Source: Microbacterium sp. TNHR37B
Lineage (GTDB): Bacteria > Actinomycetota > Actinomycetes > Actinomycetales > Microbacteriaceae
Direction: 5' to 3'
Length of the DNA: 64,000 bases
Assembly (NCBI RefSeq): GCF_001620065.1
Contig: NZ_LQGV01000004.1
Coordinates: 365,581-429,580, forward strand
A program made the position numbers and the translations under genes. The stretch's first letter is position 1. Every line of letters begins with the position of its first letter. Under the pieces are notes generated by a model that did no database searches, was not told the origin of the DNA, and was given only the letters and a program-made list of their open reading frames with translations. Positions 18,232-27,421 of this stretch are shown piece after piece.

Positions 18232-18705
18232 GTGAGTCTGCCCGCCCGAGAGACCGACGTCGCCGCGATGGATCGTGCGCTCGATCTCGCTCGGGAGGCC
18301 TCGGCGCACGGCGACATCCCCGTCGGCGCCGTCGTGACCGACGTCTCCGGCGAGGTGCTCGGAGAGGGGCGGAATCAGCGCGATCTGTACCGCGACCCCT
18401 TCGCCCACGCCGAGATCGTGGCGCTGCGCGCGGCGGCGGCAGCAACGGGCTCGTGGAACCTGGAGCACTGCACCCTGGTAGTGACCCTCGAGCCGTGCGT
18501 CATGTGTGCCGGAGCGATCTCGCAGGCCCGGGTGGGTCGCGTGGTCTTCGGTGCCTGGGACGAGAAGGCGGGGGCGGCGGGGTCGCTCTACGACGTGCTG
18601 CGCGATCGTCGGCTGCCGCATCGCTCGGAGGTCGTCGGGGGAGTGCGAGAGGCGGAGGCGGCTGCGCTCCTGAGGTCGTTCTTCCTGGACCGGCGCGACC
18701 CGTAG
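18232..18705 (+). CDS. tadA: tRNA adenosine(34) deaminase
   Basis: Converts A34 of tRNA-Arg(ACG) to inosine. 157 residues. Zinc and catalytic motifs HAE (AHAEIVALR) and PCxxC (LEPCVMCAGA) are intact, with the typical VGRVVFGAWDEKAGAAGS segment. The GTG 18232 start directly follows a leaderless-type -10. Confidence 0.95.
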   Translation: MSLPARETDVAAMDRALDLAREASAHGDIPVGAVVTDVSGEVLGEGRNQRDLYRDPFAHAEIVALRAAAAATGSWNLEHCTLVVTLEPCVMCAGAISQARVGRVVFGAWDEKAGAAGSLYDVLRDRRLPHRSEVVGGVREAEAAALLRSFFLDRRDP

Positions 18706-18725
18706 CGCGCGGCGCCTGAGGCGGC

Positions 18726-19043
18726 TCAGTCGCTGGAGGCGAGGACGATCGTCTCGGTCGCCGGCGGTGTCCGGTGGGTGTCGAGGCCGATGCACGGCTC
18801 GATGGACACCCGGTCGGCACCCGGGACGAGCTCGCGCACCCGCGCGGCGATCTCGCGGACCACGAGGGCTACCTCTCCGAACACCAGGTCAGGCGGGAAG
18901 GAGACCGTCACGAGGACGACGGGTCGGTCCTCGCGGGTCCAGCGGGTCGTGACATCGAGGATGCGGTGGGTCTCGCTCTCCTCGCAGAGGACGTCGGCGA
19001 CGGCGTCTCGGATGGCGGGGGCATCGAGCAGCGCGATGTTCAT
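18726..19043 (-). CDS. Small conserved-looking protein with TETIVLASSD tail
   Basis: 105 residues, not recognised. Predicted alternating helix/strand protein without signal or membrane segment (VVLVTVSFPP, VALVVREIAARVREL). It ends PPATETIVLASSD. The gene upstream in the same direction, 66 bases away, encodes an alpha/beta hydrolase-like protein ending PAPPTEAIIISSSD, so the two likely form an operon and share a C-terminal tail. Confidence 0.7.
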   Translation of the reverse strand: MNIALLDAPAIRDAVADVLCEESETHRILDVTTRWTREDRPVVLVTVSFPPDLVFGEVALVVREIAARVRELVPGADRVSIEPCIGLDTHRTPPATETIVLASSD

Positions 19044-19109
19044 GCTCCCGACGGTACTGACCGGGCGCTTGCGGCACCGGGGTCGCGCGCCGTGGAAATG
19101 CCCCGCGCG

Positions 19110-20222
19110 TCAGTCCGACGAGCTGATGATGATCGCCTCGGTCGGGGGTGCCGGCGAGGCGGGCTGCCCGATGTAACCGATCGCGGACAGGAGTGCCCGG
19201 CGCACCTCCGCCGGCCGTTCCAGGTGCGGGGTGTGTCCCGCGCCCTCCAGCCGTAGCTCGGTGACCTGGCCGCCCGCGGATCGGTAGGCCTCCAGGACGT
19301 CCCGCGTCTGGGTCACCATCTGCTGCGGCGGCGCCTCCTCGGCACCCGGCCAGTCGGCGAGGAGCCCCGCGGCGCCCCGCTGGCGGGTGTCGAAGAACGA
19401 GGTGTCGGAGACGAGGGTGTCGGCGGTGCCGTGCACCCAGAGGATCGGCGGCTTCGGCGACAGGTCGACCATCGCCGAGGTGTCGAAGTACCGCGGGGCC
19501 AGCGCGTTCAGCACACCGGTCGTTCCCGCCGCGAAGCCGGGCCAGTGGGGGCTCGGCGCGTCGTCGCCCGGATAGTTCCCGGTCGCCGTCGAAGTCGTCA
19601 GCATCGCCTCGACCCAGACGTCTTCCCGTGGCGAGGAGTACTCCGGCGCGACGAAGAAGGAGCGGAAGACGTTTCGCGGCGAGGTGGGCGCGTCCTCACT
19701 CGTGTCGCGATCGATGAGCCGCTGGATGAGGTCGGGATCGATCGTGCCGCCGCCGCAACCCGCATCGTCGTCGGTCAGGCGTGTGCCGTCGCGGCGTGTG
19801 CCGCCGAAGCCATAGGGCGAGACCGGGGCCTGCAGGGTCATGGAGAGCACGGGATGGTCGAGCGCGTACTGCATGACGACGGCCCCGCCCAGCCCCCAGC
19901 CGACGAGGTGTGCGACGGGGATCTGCAGGGCCGCCAGGGTCGCGAAGACGTCGTCGCTGAAGTCCCGGACGCCGCGGGTGGCATCCACGGGGGCGTGTTC
20001 GGTGGCCCCGAAGCCGCGCAGGTCGATCGCGATGATGCGCAGATCGCTCGGCAGGTCCTGCATGAGCTCCTGCCAGATGAGACTCGACGAGAGGCTGTCG
20101 TGGAGCAGGACCACGGTGCGCTCCGGCGGTGTCGCGGCGTCGTCGCCCGTGCGCTCCAGGATGCCGACGGTGAGTCGATCCGTCTCGACCAACCGAGAAG
20201 TGATGCCATCGAAGAGGGTCAT
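19110..20222 (-). CDS. Alpha/beta hydrolase-fold protein lacking the nucleophile serine
   Basis: 370 residues from ATG 20222 (AAGGA upstream); a longer frame to 20393 is not supported. Alpha/beta hydrolase landmarks: oxyanion region VVLLHDSLSSS, nucleophile elbow VGWGLGGAV (108-112), acid D268 (WVHGTADTL) and H330 (EGAGHTPHL). The elbow should be G-x-S-x-G (or Asp in place of Ser) but codon GGG gives Gly110. Acid and His are kept. It may be non-hydrolytic, or use another residue. The C-terminus PAPPTEAIIISSSD matches that of the downstream gene product. Confidence 0.78.
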   Translation of the reverse strand: MTLFDGITSRLVETDRLTVGILERTGDDAATPPERTVVLLHDSLSSSLIWQELMQDLPSDLRIIAIDLRGFGATEHAPVDATRGVRDFSDDVFATLAALQIPVAHLVGWGLGGAVVMQYALDHPVLSMTLQAPVSPYGFGGTRRDGTRLTDDDAGCGGGTIDPDLIQRLIDRDTSEDAPTSPRNVFRSFFVAPEYSSPREDVWVEAMLTTSTATGNYPGDDAPSPHWPGFAAGTTGVLNALAPRYFDTSAMVDLSPKPPILWVHGTADTLVSDTSFFDTRQRGAAGLLADWPGAEEAPPQQMVTQTRDVLEAYRSAGGQVTELRLEGAGHTPHLERPAEVRRALLSAIGYIGQPASPAPPTEAIIISSSD

Positions 20223-20246
20223 GACGCGGATCCTTCGTCGTTGCGG

Positions 20247-20264
20247 CGGGGCGCCGGCGCCCCG
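20247..20264. promoter_or_regulatory. 18-bp perfect palindrome in the hydrolase leader
   Basis: CGGGGCGCCGGCGCCCCG is a perfect palindrome 25 bases before the hydrolase ATG. A minus-strand TAGAGT at 20273-20278 would start transcription right before it, placing it at the 5' end of the mRNA as an operator or hairpin. Confidence 0.5.
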
Positions 20265-20319
20265 GGATTTCCACTCTAGCCGCGCGCGAGCGAGCCGCCC
20301 GTGTCGGCGGTGACGATGC

Positions 20320-20325
20320 CAGGAT
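20320..20325 (+). promoter_or_regulatory. -10 element of proC (leaderless)
   Basis: CAGGAT followed by GGAGGG and the proC ATG. The GGAGGG could also act as a Shine-Dalgarno sequence, but its spacing to the ATG is zero, which favours a leaderless start. Confidence 0.5.
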
Positions 20326-20331
20326 GGAGGG

Positions 20332-21168
20332 ATGCAGCATGCTCCGCTTCCCTCGATCGCGATCCTCGGTGCCGGCTCGATGGGAGGCGCCATCGCTCAG
20401 GGGCTGTCCCGTTCGGGCGAGGCGTCCCGCGTCGTGGCGACCAACCGCACCGCCGCCCGCGCGTCGTCGCTGGCGGGTCTCGACGGCGTCGTCAGCGTCG
20501 CGCTGGAAGGGACCCCGGCGGGGAACACGGACGCCGCGGCGGCCGCCGACATCGTCCTCATCGGTGTGAAGCCGCTGATGGTCCCCGATCTGCTCCGTGA
20601 GATCGCGCCGGTCCTTCGCCCCGGGACGATCCTGGTGAGCCTGGCGGCAGGGGTGACCATCGCGACGTTCGAAGGCATCGTCGGCGACGGCGTTCCCGTC
20701 GTGCGATCGATGCCGAACACGCCCGCGGTCGTCGGCAAGGCGGTCACGGGCCTCGCGGCGGGATCCTCGGTCTCCGCCGATGAGATGGCACTCGTTCGCC
20801 GGCTGTTCGAGACGTGCGGCGCCGTCATCGAGGTCGCCGAGGACCAGATCGACGCGCTGTCGACGATCTCCGGCTCCGGTCCCGCCTACGTGTTCCTCCT
20901 CATCGAGGAGCTCACCGAGGCCGCCCGGGGGAAGGGGTTCTCGGAGGAGGACGCGCGGATGATGTCCGAGCAGACCTTCATCGGAGCGGCGGCGCTGCTG
21001 GAGGCGACCGGCGAAGACCCGGCCGAGCTGCGTCGGCAGGTGACGAGCCCGAAGGGGACGACCGAGCGGGCCGTCGGTGTGCTGCAGGGCGCCAATCTCT
21101 CGGGCCTGTTCGCCGAGGCGACCGATGCCGCCCTGGCCCGCGCGCGGGAGCTCGCTGCCGGCTCCTGA
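20332..21168 (+). CDS. proC: Pyrroline-5-carboxylate reductase
   Basis: Last step of proline synthesis, NADPH-dependent. 278 residues with Rossmann motif ILGAGSMGGAIA, RSMPNTPAVVG, the family signature around SGSGPAYVFLLIEEL and the C-terminal TSPKGTTERAV. It opens the block proC - (trk) - BldC-like HTH - bS22 that I recall from M. tuberculosis Rv0500/Rv0500A/Rv0500B. Confidence 0.96.
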   Translation: MQHAPLPSIAILGAGSMGGAIAQGLSRSGEASRVVATNRTAARASSLAGLDGVVSVALEGTPAGNTDAAAAADIVLIGVKPLMVPDLLREIAPVLRPGTILVSLAAGVTIATFEGIVGDGVPVVRSMPNTPAVVGKAVTGLAAGSSVSADEMALVRRLFETCGAVIEVAEDQIDALSTISGSGPAYVFLLIEELTEAARGKGFSEEDARMMSEQTFIGAAALLEATGEDPAELRRQVTSPKGTTERAVGVLQGANLSGLFAEATDAALARARELAAGS

Positions 21169-21198
21169 CCTGCGCGGTTCCTCGCGGTCCGCCGTGTC

Positions 21199-21870
21199 TC
21201 AGCGGTCGAGGGAGGCGAAGCGCTCGATGTCGGAGTTCGTCCCCGACACGATGATGAGGTCGTGGTTGGTGACGACGGTATCGGCCTCGGCATAGCGGAA
21301 CGGCTTGCCGGGGCTCTTCACCCCCACGACCGTCACGTTGTACTTGGTGCGCACGCCCGACTCGTTCAGCCCGACGCCGCGGATGAACTTGGGCGGATAC
21401 ATCTTGGCGAGCACGAAGTCGTCGTCGAAACGGATGAAGTCGAGCATGCGGCCGCTGACGAGGTGCGCGACACGCTCACCCGCCTCCCGCTCGGGGTAGA
21501 TGACGTGGTTGGCGCCGACGCGGGCGAGGATCTTGCCGTGTGACTGCGAGACGGCCTTGGCCCAGATCTGCGGCACCTTGAGGTCGACGAGGTTGGCGGT
21601 GATCAGCACCGATGCCTCGATCGAGGAGCCGGTCGCCACGATCGCCACCTGGAAGTCCTGCGCGCCGATCTGCTTCAGCGCCTCGATGTTGCGCGCATCG
21701 GTCTGCACGGCGTGGGTGACCCGCTCGGACCATTTCTGCACCAGCTCGAGGTTCGCATCGATCGCGAGCACCTCGCGGTCCAGCCGGTCGAGCTCGCCCG
21801 CGCAGGCGGCGCCGAAGCGTCCGAGGCCGATGACGAGCACGGGAGCATCGTTGCGGATCTGCTCAACCAA
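21199..21870 (-). CDS. TrkA/KtrA-type RCK regulatory subunit
   Basis: Cytoplasmic gating subunit of a potassium uptake system, 223 residues. N-terminal RCK_N nucleotide-binding domain (VLVIGLGRFGAACA, AIDAN, TDARN), C-terminal RCK_C (about 140-220). The TTG start at 21870 lies 8 bases inside the end of trkH, with AAAGG upstream, so the two are translationally coupled. The subunit senses ATP/ADP or NAD(H) in relatives. Confidence 0.92.
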   Translation of the reverse strand: MVEQIRNDAPVLVIGLGRFGAACAGELDRLDREVLAIDANLELVQKWSERVTHAVQTDARNIEALKQIGAQDFQVAIVATGSSIEASVLITANLVDLKVPQIWAKAVSQSHGKILARVGANHVIYPEREAGERVAHLVSGRMLDFIRFDDDFVLAKMYPPKFIRGVGLNESGVRTKYNVTVVGVKSPGKPFRYAEADTVVTNHDLIIVSGTNSDIERFASLDR

Positions 21871-23305
21871 CGATCGGCCTTTCGACGGGAAGCGAGTAGT
21901 GCTGCGAGCGGCTCGTGGCCGCCACGGCAGCGGCGAGTGTCACTGTACCAACGCGCCCCATGAACATGGTGGCCGCCAGGACGTAGGAAGCGGAGTCGGG
22001 GAGTTCGGAGGTCAGGCCGGTCGACAGGCCCACCGTGGCGAAGCCCGAGATGACGTCGAACAGGACGGTCTCCACCGGCGCCTGCGTGATCTGGGTGATC
22101 GTGATGGTGGAGACCGCGACGATCGTCGCCCCCCACGCGACCACCGACAGGGCGACCCGTTGCACGTCGCTCGGGATACGACGTCCGAACGCCTCCACGC
22201 TCTGGCGTCCCTTCGCCTCCGACCACACCGCCAGGGCGAGGACGGCGAGCGTGGTCACCTTGATGCCCCCCGCCGTGGACGCCGAGCCGCCTCCGACGAA
22301 CATGAGCATCGACCCCGCCACCAGCGAGGATCCGTTCAGGTCGCCGATGTCGATGATGGAGAAGCCGCCCGATCGCGTCATCGCCGACAGGAAGAACGCC
22401 TGGAAGGTCGTGTCCCACGCGTCCATCGCGCCGAAGGTCCGGGGATTGCCGTACTCCAGGAGCACGAACACCCCCGCGCCGACGAAGAACAGCACCGTCG
22501 TCGTGATGAGCGTGAGCTTGGCGTGCAGTGACCACCGGCGCACGTGCCACTGGTGCTTCCAGAGGGTGAAGATCACGGGGAAGCCGATGGACCCGAGGAA
22601 GACCCCGGTCATCAGGACCGTCAGCATGACGTAGTCGTGGGCGAAGGGCGCGAGCCCTTCCGCATTGGGGGAGAACCCCGTGTTCGTGAACGACATCGCC
22701 GCGTAGTAGGGCGCCTCCCACAGGGCGGTGAGGGGGTCGACGCCGTTGATGAGGAGCGAGGGATAGAGGAGGACGGCAAGGCCCGCCTCGATCACGAGAG
22801 TCGAGAGGGCCACGGTCGCCAGCAGCGTTCCCACTTCGCCCAGCCGCACCGTCTGGCCCTCATTGATCGGTCCGCCGTGCGCGCGCATCGGGTTGGAGTC
22901 TCCCGCGGCGATGAGCTTCGCTCGCAGCCCCAGACGTTTGGAGATGACGAGACCGAGGATGGAGGCGAGGGTCAGAACACCGAGCGCGCCGACGTTCACG
23001 CCGATGAAGACGAAGACGTGCCCGAGTGGTGACCAGTGCGTTCCCATGTCCACCGTGGACAGTCCCGTGACGCAGATCGTCGAGACCGCGGTGAAGAGTG
23101 CGTCGGCCAGGGGTGTCGGCTGTCCGTCCGCGGCGGCGAAGGGCAGGGAGAACAGGGCCGTGAACACGAGGATGAGCGAGCTGAAGACGAGGACCGCGAA
23201 CCGTGAGGGGGACGCCGTGGCGAGGTCGCGCAGCCGTTGCCAGAAGTGTCGTTGAGCGGTGAGCAGGCGATGCCACGCGCGGACGCCAGCGGATTCGCCC
23301 GCCAT
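21863..23305 (-). CDS. TrkH/KtrB-type potassium channel subunit
   Basis: Membrane subunit of the K+ uptake system. 480 residues. The four pore loops are visible: STICVTGLSTVD, MSFTNTGFSPN, AMTRSGGFSIID and SGFATVGLSTG, each with the filter glycine. It is upstream of and overlaps the RCK gene. A minus-strand TACCAT (23338-23343) is a possible -10. Divergent from the ArsR regulator. Confidence 0.94.
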   Translation of the reverse strand: MAGESAGVRAWHRLLTAQRHFWQRLRDLATASPSRFAVLVFSSLILVFTALFSLPFAAADGQPTPLADALFTAVSTICVTGLSTVDMGTHWSPLGHVFVFIGVNVGALGVLTLASILGLVISKRLGLRAKLIAAGDSNPMRAHGGPINEGQTVRLGEVGTLLATVALSTLVIEAGLAVLLYPSLLINGVDPLTALWEAPYYAAMSFTNTGFSPNAEGLAPFAHDYVMLTVLMTGVFLGSIGFPVIFTLWKHQWHVRRWSLHAKLTLITTTVLFFVGAGVFVLLEYGNPRTFGAMDAWDTTFQAFFLSAMTRSGGFSIIDIGDLNGSSLVAGSMLMFVGGGSASTAGGIKVTTLAVLALAVWSEAKGRQSVEAFGRRIPSDVQRVALSVVAWGATIVAVSTITITQITQAPVETVLFDVISGFATVGLSTGLTSELPDSASYVLAATMFMGRVGTVTLAAAVAATSRSQHYSLPVERPIVG

Positions 23306-23362
23306 CTGCTGCCTCTCTCTCCCGATGGACCGTTGTCATGGTACTCCGACGCGTACGCGGGC

Positions 23363-23368
23363 TAACCT
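23363..23368 (+). promoter_or_regulatory. -10 element of the arsR-type gene (leaderless)
   Basis: TAACCT followed by 6 bases and the ATG at 23375, identical in hexamer and spacing to the upp promoter. Confidence 0.55.
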
Positions 23369-23374
23369 AAGGTC

Positions 23375-23776
23375 ATGGCGGACATCTTCGACGTGATCGC
23401 CGACGGCACTCGTCGGGACATCCTGCAGCTGCTGCGCGAACGCGGCGGCGATGGTCGCGGGACGAGCGTGTCGCAGATCGTCGCGGAGCTGGGAGTGAGT
23501 CAGCCCACCGTCTCCAAGCACCTGAAGGTGCTGCGCGAGGCCGATCTCGTCTCCGTCCGCGAAGAGGGACAGCACCGGTACTACAGCCTGTCGCCGGAGC
23601 CGCTGGACGCCGTGGACGAGTGGCTCGTCCCGTTCATCATGGGCGACGAGCCGGTGACGGCCGCCTCGGCGACGCTGCCCGATTCCGCCGCGGCCGCCGC
23701 CGATCTCGTCGGCCGCGCGGCGGCGTCGACGAAGCACGCGATCGAGAGTGTCTTCAAACGCATGCCCGGTCGCTGA
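23375..23776 (+). CDS. ArsR-family winged-helix regulator
   Basis: 133 residues. The N-terminal 80 residues form a typical ArsR winged helix (ADGTRRDILQLL, recognition helix VSQPTVSKHLKVLREADLV, wing GQHRYYSLSP). No metal-binding CxC motif is seen, so it may sense something other than a metal or act constitutively. The Ala-rich C-terminal tail (about 95-133) is extra. Its position opposite trkH makes the Trk operon a candidate target. Confidence 0.88.
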   Translation: MADIFDVIADGTRRDILQLLRERGGDGRGTSVSQIVAELGVSQPTVSKHLKVLREADLVSVREEGQHRYYSLSPEPLDAVDEWLVPFIMGDEPVTAASATLPDSAAAAADLVGRAAASTKHAIESVFKRMPGR

Positions 23777-23810
23777 CCGTTCTCCCGCGGATTCTCACCG
23801 GTCACAGAGG

Positions 23811-23840
23811 TTTACACGCGTCGCGCGCACCCTCTAGGCT
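23811..23840 (+). promoter_or_regulatory. Promoter of the BldC-like gene
   Basis: TTTACA (23811-23816), 18 bases, TAGGCT (23835-23840). A start near 23847 would give a leader of about 32 bases carrying the purine-rich GGGGGAGAG ribosome site, in contrast to the leaderless neighbours. Confidence 0.55.
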
Positions 23841-23878
23841 GATCCCGCACCATATGGGGATCGATCTGGGGGAGAGGG

Positions 23879-24070
23879 ATGTCGGACTTGGCGGATGTGC
23901 GTTTTTTGACCGTCGCGGAGGTCGCGGAGATCATGCGCGTGTCCAAGATGACCGTGTATCGCCTGGTCCATGCCGGCGAGCTTCCCGCGGTGCGCTTCGG
24001 TCGGAGCTATCGCGTTCCCGAGACGGCCGTCACCGCCGCTCTGCAGCGTCCGATCGCCGACGTCGGCTAG
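23879..24070 (+). CDS. BldC-like / excisionase-type helix-turn-helix protein
   Basis: 63-residue MerR-like DNA-binding protein without effector domain (FLTVAEVAEIMRVSKMTVYRLVHAGELPAVRFGRSYRV). Same size and place (between proC and the bS22 gene) as M. tuberculosis Rv0500A, as I recall it; its Streptomyces relative BldC delays differentiation by binding DNA cooperatively at direct repeats. Here it is probably a global regulator. Confidence 0.88.
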   Translation: MSDLADVRFLTVAEVAEIMRVSKMTVYRLVHAGELPAVRFGRSYRVPETAVTAALQRPIADVG

Positions 24071-24152
24071 ACTATCCCGAGGCATTTCTTCGGGGTGCCT
24101 GATCCCGGACGTGAACGATCGCGTCCAGACCCCTGACTTAGTGAGGTTTTCC

Positions 24153-24251
24153 GTGGGTTCTGTCATCAAGAAGCGCCGCAAGCGCATGGCGAAGAAGAAG
24201 CACCGCAAGCTGCTTCGCAAGACTCGCCACCAGCGCCGCAACAAGAAGTAA
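24153..24251 (+). CDS. Ribosomal protein bS22 (AURKAIP1/COX24-like)
   Basis: 32 residues, almost entirely basic: GSVIKKRRKRMAKKKHRKLL, then arginine/lysine-rich to the end. Too small for many gene finders. The sequence matches the actinobacterial 30S protein bS22 (Rv0500B type) found by cryo-EM in mycobacterial ribosomes. GTG start with GTGAGG upstream. Confidence 0.93.
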   Translation: MGSVIKKRRKRMAKKKHRKLLRKTRHQRRNKK

Positions 24252-24268
24252 CTGCGGCACAGACACCG

Positions 24269-24302
24269 AGCGCCCCGATCCGTCCGCGGATCCCGGGGCG
24301 CT
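24269..24302 (+). terminator. Hairpin terminator after bS22
   Basis: AGCGCCCCG (24269-24277) pairs with CGGGGCGCT (24294-24302); ATCC/GGAT can extend the stem past a small bulge. It follows the bS22 stop by 18 bases. Confidence 0.75.
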
Positions 24303-24348
24303 TCGTGTTGTCGGACGAGTCGCGGGATGTGTGTTGCAGGATGGAACG

Positions 24349-24600
24349 GTGACCCGACTGACGATCATCTCGAAGCCCGACTGCCACCTCTGCGACGTGG
24401 CGCGGGAGATCGTCGAGCAGGTGGTCGCCGATCTCCCGGACGCTGACCTCGTCGAGGTGGAGGAGAAGTCGATCCTCGACGATCCCGTGCTCTACGCGCG
24501 GTGGTGGGAGAAGATCCCCGTCGTCCTGATCGACGACGAGTTGCACGCCCATTGGCGACTCTCGGCGGAGCGCCTCCGCACCGCCCTCAGCGCGCGCTGA
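24349..24600 (+). CDS. Glutaredoxin-family protein (DUF836 type)
   Basis: 83-residue thioredoxin-fold protein with redox motif CHLC (ISKPDCHLCDVA) and cis-Pro loop KIPVVLID. Start GTG 24349 is chosen over GTG 24331 because CAGGAT (24337-24342) plus 6 bases leads exactly to it. Homologues sit near bS22 in mycobacteria (Rv0508, from memory). Probable thiol-disulfide exchange; partner unknown. Confidence 0.86.
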   Translation: MTRLTIISKPDCHLCDVAREIVEQVVADLPDADLVEVEEKSILDDPVLYARWWEKIPVVLIDDELHAHWRLSAERLRTALSAR

Positions 24601-24629
24601 CCAGTGACCAGGATGCTCGCCTGGGTGCC

Positions 24630-25970
<1,341 letters not shown>

Positions 25971-26049
25971 AATCGGCCAGTCTACGCGGGCGGGCCCTCG
26001 CCGCTGGGCGCTCAGGTTCCGTCCACGTGGGCACCGTAGCGTCGAGGAC

Positions 26050-26706
26050 ATGGCGACAGCGTCCGACGGCTCCTGGCTCACCACCCTCGTCGACGGCGTC
26101 GTCTCCCTCATGGAGGTGGTCGGGGCTCCCGGAGCCGGCCTCGCGATCGCGCTGGAGAACCTGTTCCCGCCGCTGCCGAGCGAAGTGATCCTCCCCATGG
26201 CGGGCCTCACCGCCTCGCGCGGGTCGTTCACCCTCGCCGAGGCGCTCCTGTGGACGACGGCCGGTTCCGTGGTCGGCGCGTTCCTCCTCTACGGTCTCGG
26301 GACTCTGCTGGGACTCGACCGCCTGCGCGCCATCGTCCGCCGGGTCCCGTTGCTGCACGTCGAGGACGTCGATCGCACCGTCGCCTGGTTCTCACGGCAC
26401 GGCGGGAAGGCGGTGTTCTTCGGTCGGATGATCCCCATCTTCCGGAGTCTGATCTCGATCCCCGCCGGCGTCGTGCGGATGCCGTTGTGGCGCTTCGGGC
26501 TGCTGACGCTGGCCGGATCCGCCGTCTGGAACACGACCTTCGTGCTGGCCGGGTACGTGCTGGGGGAGTCGTGGCACGTCGTGGAGACCTACGCCGACAT
26601 CCTCCAGTACGTCGTGATCGCGGGCACGGCGCTCGCCGTCGGATGGTTCGTCGTCGCCCGCGTGCGCCAGATCCGGGGACGCGACGCCGACCTCGACGCC
26701 GCCTGA
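26050..26706 (+). CDS. DedA-family membrane protein
   Basis: 218 residues. DedA proteins act as lipid (undecaprenyl-phosphate or other phospholipid) flippases or affect membrane homeostasis. Conserved acidic/re-entrant motif ENLFPPLPSEVILPMAG and the basic motif FGRMIPIFRSLISIPAG are present, with about five hydrophobic segments. TAGCGT (26037-26042) plus 7 bases precedes the ATG. Its last codons and stop are duplicated just downstream. Confidence 0.92.
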   Translation: MATASDGSWLTTLVDGVVSLMEVVGAPGAGLAIALENLFPPLPSEVILPMAGLTASRGSFTLAEALLWTTAGSVVGAFLLYGLGTLLGLDRLRAIVRRVPLLHVEDVDRTVAWFSRHGGKAVFFGRMIPIFRSLISIPAGVVRMPLWRFGLLTLAGSAVWNTTFVLAGYVLGESWHVVETYADILQYVVIAGTALAVGWFVVARVRQIRGRDADLDAA

Positions 26707-26740
26707 CGGCTGACGCCGACCTCGACGCCGCCTGACGGCT
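26683..26740. repeat. 29-bp perfect tandem duplication over the dedA stop
   Basis: Bases 26683-26711 are repeated exactly at 26712-26740. The unit carries the last codons (DADLDAA), the TGA and 5 bases after it. The length is not a multiple of three, so the second copy lies outside the gene. Confidence 0.95.
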
Positions 26741-26791
26741 GGTGCGACCGCTTTCAGCCCGCCCATAGAGGCCTCCACGTAGACTGAAGGT

Positions 26792-27421
26792 GTGCCCGCC
26801 GAACGCCTCCATCTCGTGCGCCATGGCGAGGTCCACAATCCTCAGCGCGTGCTGTACGGACGGCTCCCGCACTTCGGGCTGAGCGACAACGGGCGTCGCA
26901 TGGCCGCCGCTGCCGCCGACCACCTCGCGGGGCTCGGACGCGCGGTCAGCGGCTTGTCGGCGTCGCCGCTGCAGCGCACGCGGGAATCGGCGGAACCGCT
27001 CGCGGCGCGTTTCGGGCTCGAGCCGGTCATCGATGAGCGGCTCATCGAGCCGACGAATGTCTTCGAGGGCCGGAGGATGCGCCGGGCGCTGCTCAATCCG
27101 CTCAACTGGCGGCACCTGCGTGCCCCCGCCGTCCCCAGTTGGGGAGAGCCCTACATCAACGTGGTCGCGCGCATGGATGCCGCGATGCGCGACGCGTGGG
27201 ACCGCGTCGAGGGCGGGGACGTCGTCCTGGTCTCCCACCAGCTGCCGATCTGGATCACCCACCTCGCCGTCGCCGGTCTTCCGTTGCGCCACGACCCCCG
27301 CCAGCGCCGGTGCGCGCTGTCGTCGGTGACGAGCTTCGAGCGCGACGGCGAACGGTGGCGCGAAGTCGCCTATGCCGAGCCGGCGGCCGTCGCCGGCGCG
27401 ATCGACGTGGGAGCGGTATGA
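26792..27421 (+). CDS. Histidine phosphatase family protein
   Basis: 209 residues of the phosphoglycerate-mutase-like superfamily: phospho-accepting LVRHGEVHNP, SPLQRTRESAEPLA, and the second His in VLVSHQLPIWI. TAGACT (26780-26785) plus 6 bases precedes the GTG, so this is probably the first gene of the cytochrome c maturation operon; it overlaps the next gene by ATGA. The same phosphatase-TlpA-CcdA-ResB-CcsA order exists in M. tuberculosis (Rv0525-Rv0529, from memory). Substrate unknown. Confidence 0.9.
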   Translation: MPAERLHLVRHGEVHNPQRVLYGRLPHFGLSDNGRRMAAAAADHLAGLGRAVSGLSASPLQRTRESAEPLAARFGLEPVIDERLIEPTNVFEGRRMRRALLNPLNWRHLRAPAVPSWGEPYINVVARMDAAMRDAWDRVEGGDVVLVSHQLPIWITHLAVAGLPLRHDPRQRRCALSSVTSFERDGERWREVAYAEPAAVAGAIDVGAV

